5,283 nucleotides of DNA from Paludibacteraceae bacterium. GTDB taxonomy: Bacteria > Bacteroidota > Bacteroidia > Bacteroidales > Paludibacteraceae. Location of the stretch: positions 1-5,283 of the forward strand of contig JAFYMM010000159.1 in the NCBI GenBank assembly GCA_017550055.1. Reading direction: 5' to 3'. A program made the translations under genes and the position numbers. Under the pieces are notes generated by a model. It was given only the letters and a program-made list of their open reading frames with translations. It had not been told where the DNA came from and searched no databases. Of this stretch, positions 1 to 5,283 are shown piece after piece. Numbering within the stretch: position 1 is the stretch's first letter; every line of letters starts with the position of its first letter.

Positions 1-222
1 ATGGGAAGCCAATCAACAAAAGCAGATTGCGATCGCCAAATCGCAGACAAACAAAACAGAATTGCTTTTTTGCAAGAACAAATGGCAAGTTATAAACAAT
101 CTATCGCATTAAATGGAAAAACGCCAGCTAAAGTGGCATCAATAGAATCATGTAAAGGCGAAATAGCTCAGTGTAAGGCAAAAATAGCAGAACTTAGGGC
201 TTTAAAAAAGACACTTAAATAA
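1..222 (+). CDS. small helical-hairpin (coiled-coil) protein of unknown function
   Basis: This 73-residue protein is not one I recognise. It is highly charged and rich in Lys, Gln, Ala and Ile. It reads as two amphipathic helices (about residues 6-36 and 43-72) joined by a turn containing NGKTP (residues 39-42 region), so an antiparallel helical hairpin is likely. Three cysteines lie at 10, 51 and 58. No signal peptide or membrane segment is visible, so it is probably cytoplasmic or part of an assembled structure. Its stop overlaps the start of the next gene by one base (TAATG), which points to translational coupling and a shared role. The first window base is the A of its ATG, so a start further upstream and the ribosome binding site cannot be judged. 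Base use is unlike the rest of the window: by my count about 40 of 73 codons end in A, whereas the next gene favours T-ending codons. It could be a phage or mobile-element accessory protein, but nothing here proves that. Confidence 0.7.
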   Translation: MGSQSTKADCDRQIADKQNRIAFLQEQMASYKQSIALNGKTPAKVASIESCKGEIAQCKAKIAELRALKKTLK

Positions 223-1976
223 TGCATAAGCAATTGTCTAATATCACTGCTAAAGATTCTGTTATTCTATGGCAAAAATATCAAGGAGAAAATTTGATGT
301 CATTTTTCAGTGATGAAAATTGGCATCGAATTTTCCCTGATGTTTTTACTTATGAGCGATTGTGTGAATTTTTTAGTTGGTCTTCGGGAGTAGCTTTTGT
401 GGCTTATGAGAAAAAGAGTAATAAGCCATTTGCTTTTCTGTATGTCTATATTGAAAATTCACGAAAAAGAATTGTTGAAATTCATGGTGGAGGGTGGTAT
501 AATGGAAGCGTATTGTTACATTATCACTCTTTGTTTTTGATGTTAGATGCTTTGTTGGCAGAAGGATTAAAAATTCGTACTGCTTGTATCCCTACTAATA
601 CGAGGGCATATAGATTTTTGAGAAGTGTGGGTTTTGTGAAGTATTTGCAGACAGAAAACTATATTTATATGTGGCTTTCGACTAGAAAATTGAAAAATAA
701 CTCTCTTTATAAAAAAATGATGAAAACAGAACAACAAAAAATGTTAGAAGCATTTGCTATTACGGATTTTATAGATAGAGCTCGTTGGAGCGATAAGAAT
801 AATTATTTGGAAGTTAATTATCGTAATGATAAAATGCCTTTGGGGGATAAGATGTTAACTCATTATATATCTTATTTAACTGATAGGCAAATGCCTTTTC
901 AACGTATTTGGGAGATTGGAGGGTATGTGTTTTCGGCTTTAGTAGAACAGTATGTAAAGGGGGCTTGTTCTACTGAAAATTTTTTATCTGTAAGTGGGGG
1001 TGTTTGTTCTTTTGTGGAGTTGTATAAAAATCAAGATAAAGAATCATTACAATTTAAATGTGATTGCAAGTGGGACTCATTATTTGTTTCTCAGCAGAAT
1101 TTATTGCGAGATTCGTATAGTGATGGAAAAGTTGTTTTTCGTTCTCGATTTGTAACTACTGATTATCGTTCTATATATAACACACTGTATATATTGGAAA
1201 AAGTTGCAAATCGTTCGTTGTTGAATTATATAAAAAAAGTAATAAATCTTTGTAAGGAAGGTAATTCTAAGGGTTATAAGGATGATATAGTTAAGCGTAT
1301 TGCTTTTGGATTGTATTTGTTGACTTATGAAAATATAAAAAATAAGTTGCAAGAGGAGGAGCCTATTGAAAAGTTTTTGGATAATACAAGGGAATATGCA
1401 AATATGCAATGTAAGCGTGTGGAAGATTTATTATCTAATTATTCGAAATTTGATAAAGAATATCAAGTGTTTGTGAAAAAACAAATGTATTCTTCAAAAC
1501 GACTTTGGTGTTCGATTCGCGATTATATGAAATGGGAGGGATATTCTGCTTTCTTTTATAATGAATTGAAAGATGTATTAAAAGATGATATTAGAGATGT
1601 TAAATATCTTTGTCAATTGGAGTTACCAGGTGATGTTTGGAATAATAATTCACGTTTTATTGGGTGTAATTTTCCAAATAAAAGCAAAGAACAATTTAAT
1701 GTGTATTTGAGAAAAGAATATGAAAGATTAAAAAGTCATTTGCAGGCAGCACATGTGGAACAATTTGATGTTACTTTTTCTTTAGCCCCACGAATGTGTG
1801 AAACTAAGTCATGTTCAAGTTGTCCTTATGCGTTAATAAATGGCAGATGTAACGACTTTGAAAAGTTGTGTGTAAATGATAAAAATAAATATTGCCCGAT
1901 TATTCTTCATAGTGCAGGGTTTAAGTTTATGTGTGTGGGAGAGGATAGTTGTACATTGAAGTCCATATGTAAGTAA
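222..1976 (+). CDS. GNAT-like N-terminal domain fused to helical region and Cys-rich tail; function unknown
   Basis: The protein has 584 residues. Residues 1-155 look like a divergent GNAT acetyltransferase fold: strands around 57-78, a strand/helix region with GGGW (89-92) and a helix to about 113, then a motif B-like stretch (124-138) with Asn126, Ala129, Phe132 and the GF pair 137-138. The usual acetyl-CoA pyrophosphate loop (R/Q-x-x-G-x-G/A) is not clear, so catalytic activity is uncertain. Residues 170-510 are mostly helical, charged and unfamiliar to me. The last 59 residues hold nine cysteines (526, 531, 534, 543, 550, 558, 571, 577, 583), including a CxxC at 531-534 followed by Pro-Tyr, suggesting a metal-binding (zinc or Fe-S) module. 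I chose the 222 start because the first 25 residues (LSNITAKDS region) resemble the first GNAT strand and helix and because of the TAATG coupling to the upstream gene. A later ATG at 297 has a strong Shine-Dalgarno. There is no signal peptide. The gene is visibly AT-rich. The acetyltransferase label is inference from motifs only. Confidence 0.75.
   Translation: MHKQLSNITAKDSVILWQKYQGENLMSFFSDENWHRIFPDVFTYERLCEFFSWSSGVAFVAYEKKSNKPFAFLYVYIENSRKRIVEIHGGGWYNGSVLLHYHSLFLMLDALLAEGLKIRTACIPTNTRAYRFLRSVGFVKYLQTENYIYMWLSTRKLKNNSLYKKMMKTEQQKMLEAFAITDFIDRARWSDKNNYLEVNYRNDKMPLGDKMLTHYISYLTDRQMPFQRIWEIGGYVFSALVEQYVKGACSTENFLSVSGGVCSFVELYKNQDKESLQFKCDCKWDSLFVSQQNLLRDSYSDGKVVFRSRFVTTDYRSIYNTLYILEKVANRSLLNYIKKVINLCKEGNSKGYKDDIVKRIAFGLYLLTYENIKNKLQEEEPIEKFLDNTREYANMQCKRVEDLLSNYSKFDKEYQVFVKKQMYSSKRLWCSIRDYMKWEGYSAFFYNELKDVLKDDIRDVKYLCQLELPGDVWNNNSRFIGCNFPNKSKEQFNVYLRKEYERLKSHLQAAHVEQFDVTFSLAPRMCETKSCSSCPYALINGRCNDFEKLCVNDKNKYCPIILHSAGFKFMCVGEDSCTLKSICK
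283..288 (+). promoter_or_regulatory. Shine-Dalgarno-like AAGGAG before an internal ATG (297)
   Basis: AAGGAG lies eight bases before an in-frame ATG at 297-299 (Met26 of the 584-residue protein). By spacing and sequence it is the best Shine-Dalgarno match near either start. Bacteroidota depend little on this signal, and starting at Met26 would remove the likely first GNAT strand, so I keep the 222 start. A shorter 559-residue isoform remains possible. Confidence 0.3.
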
Positions 1977-1981
1977 TAATA

Positions 1982-2018
1982 AAAAAACTCTGCAAGTTTT
2001 TGATTTGCAGAGTTTTTT
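1982..2018. terminator. bidirectional intrinsic terminator between convergent genes
   Basis: Positions 1982-1995 (six A followed by CTCTGCAA) pair perfectly with 2005-2018 (TTGCAGAG followed by six T), giving a 14-bp stem with a nine-base loop. The core CTCTGCAA/TTGCAGAG is flanked by A and T tracts, so the RNA from either strand ends in a hairpin followed by a U-run. It starts five bases after the plus-strand stop codon (1974-1976) and seven bases beyond the minus-strand rprY stop (2026-2028), so it should end both convergent transcripts. Confidence 0.9.
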
Positions 2019-2025
2019 GTTTTTG

Positions 2026-2712
2026 TTATGGGATTATGAGTTTGTAGCCTTTGCCGTGGATGTTTATGATTTCTACTTCAGGGTCGTCTTTTATGATTTT
2101 GCGAAGTTTTGTGATGTAAACGTCCATGCTACGAGCGTTGTATGTGGTACATTCGAGCCAAATGGTTTTGAGTGCGTAGTCGCGTTCGAGGATGTTATTT
2201 GCGTTTTGCACGAGGAGAGAGAGGAGGTCGCACTCTTTGGTTGTGAGCTTGACGATGCTAGTACTTGTGGTTAGTGTTTGTTTTTGTACGTCGAAGGTCA
2301 TGCTACCGATTTGGTATTCGTTGCCGTTTTTGTTTCGTTTGCCACTGATTCGGCGCATGATGGCTTCGATGCGGAGTAACATTTCTTCCATTGAGAATGG
2401 TTTTGTGATGTAGTCGTCTGCACCAATGCGGAAGCCTTCGAGAACGTCGTCTTTGAGTGATTTGGCGGTGAGGAATACGATTGGTATGATTCCGTTGATT
2501 TTACGGATGTCTTGTGCGAGCGTGAATCCGTCTTTTTTAGGCATCATTACGTCGAGGATGCATAGGTCGAATTTTTCGTTAGAAAAGTGCTGGAATCCAG
2601 CTTCTCCGTCAGGAGCGAGTGTTACGCTATAGCCTTTTGCTTGGAGATATTCGCGAAGAAGCATGCCTAGGCTTTCGTCGTCTTCGCAGAGAAGAATTTT
2701 TGTTTTTTCCAT
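2026..2712 (-). CDS. rprY: OmpR-family response regulator RprY
   Basis: This 228-residue cytoplasmic transcription factor is the output half of a two-component system. Residues 1-122 form the receiver domain: acidic pocket Glu10, Asp11 and Asp12, phospho-acceptor Asp54 (in CILDVMMPKKDG), switch Thr82 (LTA) and Lys104 (TKPF). Residues about 132-228 form the OmpR/PhoB winged-helix DNA-binding domain, with the recognition helix around 192-207 (NARSMDVYITKLRK) and the wing motif GKGYKL near the end. The receiver stretches LREYLQAKGYS, DVMMPKKDGFTLAQ and IGADDYITKPFSMEE strongly recall RprY of Bacteroides and Porphyromonas. All key residues are present and the length is normal for the family, so the gene looks intact. 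It follows rprX by 53 bases in the same direction, so co-transcription is expected. The ATG at 2712 starts the receiver in the usual place; no clear Shine-Dalgarno precedes it, which is common in this phylum. Its targets cannot be read from this window. Confidence 0.93.
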   Translation of the reverse strand: MEKTKILLCEDDESLGMLLREYLQAKGYSVTLAPDGEAGFQHFSNEKFDLCILDVMMPKKDGFTLAQDIRKINGIIPIVFLTAKSLKDDVLEGFRIGADDYITKPFSMEEMLLRIEAIMRRISGKRNKNGNEYQIGSMTFDVQKQTLTTSTSIVKLTTKECDLLSLLVQNANNILERDYALKTIWLECTTYNARSMDVYITKLRKIIKDDPEVEIINIHGKGYKLIIP

Positions 2713-2734
2713 GTTTTTTAGGGTCTATTGTCAA

Positions 2735-2753
2735 CGGTCTGGTTTGTGGACCG
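2735..2753 (-). repeat. short inverted repeat in the rprX-rprY gap
   Basis: CGGTC (2735-2739) and GACCG (2749-2753) could form a five-base-pair stem around a nine-base loop in the 53-base gap between kinase and regulator genes. No U-tract follows on the minus strand, so it is not a terminator. It might slow RNase decay or tune expression of rprY relative to rprX, or may be chance. Confidence 0.3.
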
Positions 2754-2765
2754 GTGACGTTTGGT

Positions 2766-4289
2766 TTATATTTCGCTTGTTTGAAGTTCGATTACGAATT
2801 TTGTGCCAATGTTTGGCTCTGATTCTACTTTTATGTTTCCGTTGTGTAGTTGGACGATTTTTTTTACGTAAGATAGTCCTAGTCCGAAGCCTTTGATGTC
2901 GTGGCGGTTGCCTGTTGGGACTCGGTAGAATTTGTCGAAGATGTGTTTTAGGTATTCTTTTTTTATGCCCATTCCGTTGTCTTCGATGGCTATGTAGAGA
3001 CGATCTTTGTCGTTCCAAGTAGAGACGGTTATTATTATTGGGGTGTTTTCGCGCGAGTATTTTACTGCATTGTCGAGGAGGTTGTAGATTATGTTGGCGA
3101 AGTGCATTTCGTCGACTTCGACGAATGCGTTGTGTGCGTGTAATTCGGTGTAGACGTTGCCTCCTTTAGAATGGATTTTGAGCGAATAGTTGTCGATTAT
3201 GGTTTGTAGTATTTCGTTGATGTTGTTTTCTTGTAGTTCGATTTTTATGTCGCGTTGTTCGAATACTGACATGTGTAATACTTTGTCGACCAAGAAGGTG
3301 AGTCGTTTTGTTTCATCTCGTACTATTTTTGATATATGCTCGAGCATTACGGGCGATTTGGATACATCGGGGTCGCTGAGCATTTGGGATGCGAGTGATA
3401 TTGAGGCTACTGGGGTTTTGAGCTCGTGGGTCATATTGTTGATGAAATCGGTTTTGATTTCATTGAGTTTTTGTTGGCGGAATATGTACCATATTGTGAA
3501 TATGCAAATTATTAATAATAATATGGTTACGGTGAAAGGAGGGTATAATATTTTGACGTTTGGGATAAATTCGCTGTTTTGGGTAGGGAAAAATATGTAT
3601 AGGTAGTATGGATTTTTTGTCTCTTTGTCGGAAGGGAATAGTTGTTGTTTGAAGCAATGTTTCGATGAGAGATTGAATGTTTTTTCGTTGAATCGGTGTA
3701 TGGTTTTGTTGTTTTTGTCGGATATGGCAAAATAGAATTCGCTGGTGATGCCATTTTGCTCGAGGTTGTATGTAAGTTGGTCGCGAAGATAATAAGGGTC
3801 GATGCGGGTAGTTATGTCGCGACTGTGAGAGTCGTTCAATAATTTTGCAGTTACGATTTCCATTAAGCTTTTGACTTGAATGAATCGTTTGTATTGTTTC
3901 TCGTTGTATTTTTGGGCCGCTGCTGATATTGATGTGTTTGGTTGATTGGAGTTTAATATGTTTTTGTTGTTTGTGGTGATTGAGTCGATGTGTTGTGCGA
4001 TGATATTTTGTATGTCTTCGCTTCGAGCTCTTTTTATGGCTTCTTTGGCTTTGCGGGCTTCGGGGGTGTCGTTTTTGAAAGACTCGTCGATGTATGTCAA
4101 TACTTCGGCTTCTTCGACTGATTTGACAGTTCGGTAGAGGCTACGTTGTATGGCATCAGCATATTGTTTGCTGATTATTTCTTTAGTGCGTACAACATAG
4201 CCAAATTGTAGTGATATCAGCGCAGTGAATGTCACTATCATTAAGGATATAATTAGCCAGATTGAGTTTTTTTTGTTAAAAATTTTCAT
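2766..4289 (-). CDS. rprX: membrane sensor histidine kinase RprX
   Basis: This 507-residue inner-membrane kinase is the partner of the RprY-like regulator. From Met1 at 4289 it has a short basic N-terminus, TM1 at about 9-33, a periplasmic sensor region of about 210 residues (34-247) with no PAS or Cache signature I can identify, and TM2 at about 250-270. The cytoplasmic part has a dimerisation H-box with phospho-accepting His288 in MTHELKTP, an N-box with Asn403 and Asn407 (NLLDNAVKYS), G1 with Asp437, Gly439 and Gly441 (EDNGMGI), an F-box (FDKFYRV, 451-457) and G2 (GFGLGLSYV, 467-475). All catalytic boxes are intact. The frame is open to an ATG at 4331, but that start would lie upstream of the -7 promoter box (4318-4325), and the 14 extra residues do not fit a signal anchor, so 4289 is preferred. 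The assignment rests on the RprY-like neighbour, kinase-core similarity and layout. The sensed signal is unknown. Confidence 0.9.
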   Translation of the reverse strand: MKIFNKKNSIWLIISLMIVTFTALISLQFGYVVRTKEIISKQYADAIQRSLYRTVKSVEEAEVLTYIDESFKNDTPEARKAKEAIKRARSEDIQNIIAQHIDSITTNNKNILNSNQPNTSISAAAQKYNEKQYKRFIQVKSLMEIVTAKLLNDSHSRDITTRIDPYYLRDQLTYNLEQNGITSEFYFAISDKNNKTIHRFNEKTFNLSSKHCFKQQLFPSDKETKNPYYLYIFFPTQNSEFIPNVKILYPPFTVTILLLIICIFTIWYIFRQQKLNEIKTDFINNMTHELKTPVASISLASQMLSDPDVSKSPVMLEHISKIVRDETKRLTFLVDKVLHMSVFEQRDIKIELQENNINEILQTIIDNYSLKIHSKGGNVYTELHAHNAFVEVDEMHFANIIYNLLDNAVKYSRENTPIIITVSTWNDKDRLYIAIEDNGMGIKKEYLKHIFDKFYRVPTGNRHDIKGFGLGLSYVKKIVQLHNGNIKVESEPNIGTKFVIELQTSEI

Positions 4290-4317
4290 TTTTATGAGGA
4301 TGCTTTGAAAAACAATG

Positions 4318-4325
4318 CAAAGATA
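4318..4325 (-). promoter_or_regulatory. Bacteroidota -7 promoter box for rprX (rprXY operon)
   Basis: On the minus strand the sequence reads TATCTTTG, an exact fit to the Bacteroidota primary-sigma -7 consensus TAnnTTTG. Transcription would begin near 4310-4313, leaving a leader of about 20-25 bases before the ATG at 4289. No TTTG-like -33 box is visible at the expected distance (around 4345-4348), so the promoter may be weak or need an activator. It also excludes the longer kinase start at 4331. Confidence 0.65.
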
Positions 4326-4347
4326 TAACATTATTTCCGAATATAAC

Positions 4348-4438
4348 GCTTTTATTTGTAAAAATTAACATAAAAAGTGTTATTAAGGTGAATTTTGATG
4401 CTTTTATTGGGAAAATTTGGTAGAAAAAGGTGCTTTTG
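4348..4438. repeat. spaced GCTTTT-containing direct repeats upstream of rprX promoter
   Basis: GCTTTTATT occurs at 4348-4356 and again at 4400-4408, and a partial copy, GCTTTTG, at 4432-4438. Start-to-start distances are 52 and 32 bases, close to five and three DNA turns, so the copies would face the same side of the helix. The nearest copy lies about 37-45 bases upstream of the expected rprX transcription start, where an OmpR-type activator often binds. The region is AT-rich, so chance matches are possible. Confidence 0.3.
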
Positions 4439-4468
4439 ACGGAAAAAGTTCCAGTATCGGCGTAGGTT

Positions 4469-5283
4469 TTAACAATATTTTTTAGTTTTGTTAAAAAAGA
4501 AAGTGCCAAGGATGATTGGAAGACCGCAATTGATAGCCCAAAGAAGAGTGGAAGCTAAGGTGATGGTTGGGGCAGAGGAGCAGATAGGAGAGAGAACTAA
4601 AATGGCATAACCGCTACGAGTTGCGGCTTCTGATGCCACGATTGTTGGAGTGATGGTTGATAGTAGATATATCATTGGAATTGATATGACGGCTTGATGT
4701 GTAGATATGTTTATGTCGAAAAAAAAGAACATAAACATCAATTGTAGGCAAAAAATAAGATATCTTAGAGCAGATAAAGACGTGAGAGTTATTACTTGTT
4801 TGATTTTGACTTGTGATAGTATCAGCAACGAATTTTTAATTTTTTGTATGTTGATTTTGTCGATGTTGATACGTTTAGATATAGTTGGGATTGAAAAAAT
4901 GAGAATAATAGCCACAATGCAGATTATTGTGGTTAGCAGTAAGTATTGATTGTTGACGGAATCGATGTGATATTCAGAAAGATAGATAGTAGATGAGAGA
5001 AGCCCAATGATAATTATGACCAGCGACATGGTCCATGACGAAACGAAACCCATTATAGTGCCAATGGTTCTGTGATTGGGTTGTAGAGATGTGGCGCGAG
5101 TAGGAAAATCGCCAAGTTTGTTGGGTGTGGCAATGGCACCTACTTGACCCTTAAGCGTTGCGAGGACAGCCTGTTGGAGTGAAATTCTTTCGACATTTGC
5201 GACCGCATATTTCCATTTTATTGCCTCTGTTAGAATATTAAAAGGCATTAGTGCAATGCAAATTAGCAGATAAAACCAATGCG
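4469..5283 (-). CDS. MprF/LPG-synthase transmembrane (flippase-like, UPF0104) family protein, 5' partial
   Basis: This is an integral inner-membrane protein with several hydrophobic helices. The frame stays open to the window edge. The codons before the internal ATG at 5248 encode HWFYLLICIAL, which continues smoothly into MPFNILTEAIKWKY, a typical first helix of this family, so 5248 is not the real start and the N-terminus lies outside the window. Numbering from Met5248, the family loop TPNKLGDFPTRA is at 41-52, and a second conserved element with Glu207 and Arg211 (SEAATRSG) is at 206-213, resembling the TELGxRG-like element of Bacteroidota members. Further hydrophobic segments lie at about 65-90, 102-121, 157-177, 187-205, 213-222 and 228-252. 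Proteins of this family (PF03706-type, the flippase half of MprF) are thought to move lipids or lipid-linked molecules across the membrane; the substrate here is unknown. It reads toward rprX, in the same direction, with a 179-base gap between coding regions that contains the rprX promoter. I see no clear terminator after it, so read-through into rprXY is possible. Confidence 0.82.
   Translation of the reverse strand, partial: HWFYLLICIALMPFNILTEAIKWKYAVANVERISLQQAVLATLKGQVGAIATPNKLGDFPTRATSLQPNHRTIGTIMGFVSSWTMSLVIIIIGLLSSTIYLSEYHIDSVNNQYLLLTTIICIVAIILIFSIPTISKRINIDKINIQKIKNSLLILSQVKIKQVITLTSLSALRYLIFCLQLMFMFFFFDINISTHQAVISIPMIYLLSTITPTIVASEAATRSGYAILVLSPICSSAPTITLASTLLWAINCGLPIILGTFFFNKTKKYC

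Noticed and set aside
1101..1409. 102-residue open frame on the minus strand inside the GNAT-like gene
   Set aside because: It is Ile/Phe/Tyr-rich low-complexity translation lying wholly opposite a longer, domain-bearing gene, with no promoter or family resemblance.
222..1976. Radical SAM/SPASM enzyme suggested by the Cys-rich tail
   Set aside because: No CxxxCxxC radical SAM motif is present anywhere in the protein, so the tail alone does not support it.
2005..2896. Several plus-strand open frames of 67-89 residues opposite rprY and the end of rprX
   Set aside because: They are antisense shadows; rprY and rprX carry complete catalytic motifs in the minus frames, and one frame begins inside the terminator hairpin.
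2731..3018. 95-residue Arg/His/Lys-rich minus-strand frame
   Set aside because: It is an out-of-frame reading of the end of rprX, including the conserved G1 and G2 boxes; its basic composition comes from the A/C-rich coding strand.
3190..3606. 138-residue plus-strand open frame opposite rprX
   Set aside because: It is the antisense reading of the H-box and TM2 region of rprX; the hydrophobic look comes from complementing that region, and nothing supports expression.
4332..4468. Possible terminator after the flippase-like gene
   Set aside because: I looked for a stem followed by a U-run on the minus strand and found only short AT-rich matches, none convincing.
4276..4509. 77-residue minus-strand frame spanning the gap between the flippase-like gene and rprX
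   Set aside because: It starts inside the flippase-like gene, overlaps the rprX promoter and start in another frame, and is AT-driven low-complexity sequence with no recognisable domain.
4707..4949. 80-residue plus-strand frame opposite the flippase-like gene
   Set aside because: It is the complement of transmembrane-coding sequence; the minus-strand frame has family motifs and runs to the window edge.

Overview
The window looks like chromosomal DNA from a member of the Bacteroidales (Bacteroides/Prevotella/Porphyromonas-type Bacteroidota). The best evidence is a two-component pair on the minus strand that closely resembles RprX/RprY of Bacteroides fragilis and its relatives. A Bacteroidota-style -7 promoter box (TATCTTTG, fitting TAnnTTTG) just upstream of the kinase supports this. 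The DNA is AT-rich throughout. The plus strand is rich in T and G over nearly the whole window whichever way the genes point, as expected if it is the leading replication strand.

Left part (1-1976, plus strand): a small lysine/glutamine/alanine-rich protein of 73 residues, predicted to be a helical hairpin, is joined by a one-base TAATG stop/start overlap to a 584-residue protein. That protein has a divergent GNAT acetyltransferase-like N-terminus, a long helical middle I do not recognise, and a tail with nine cysteines. I cannot name this pair. It is the least explained and most interesting part of the window, and it could belong to a prophage or other accessory island whose remainder lies to the left.

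Junction (1977-2025): a perfect 14-bp stem flanked by A- and T-tracts sits between two convergent genes and should terminate transcription in both directions.

Middle part (2026-4289, minus strand): rprX (sensor histidine kinase) is followed after 53 bases by rprY (OmpR-type response regulator). RprX would sense an envelope signal through a periplasmic domain of about 210 residues and phosphorylate RprY on Asp54, which then controls target promoters. A promoter box at 4318-4325 fixes the kinase start at 4289 rather than at a longer in-frame ATG.

Right part (4469-5283, minus strand): the C-terminal part of an integral membrane protein of the MprF/LPG-synthase transmembrane (flippase-like, UPF0104/PF03706-type) family. 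Its N-terminus is cut off by the window edge. No RNA genes, CRISPR arrays or insertion sequences were seen. No gap longer than 300 bases lacks a gene.
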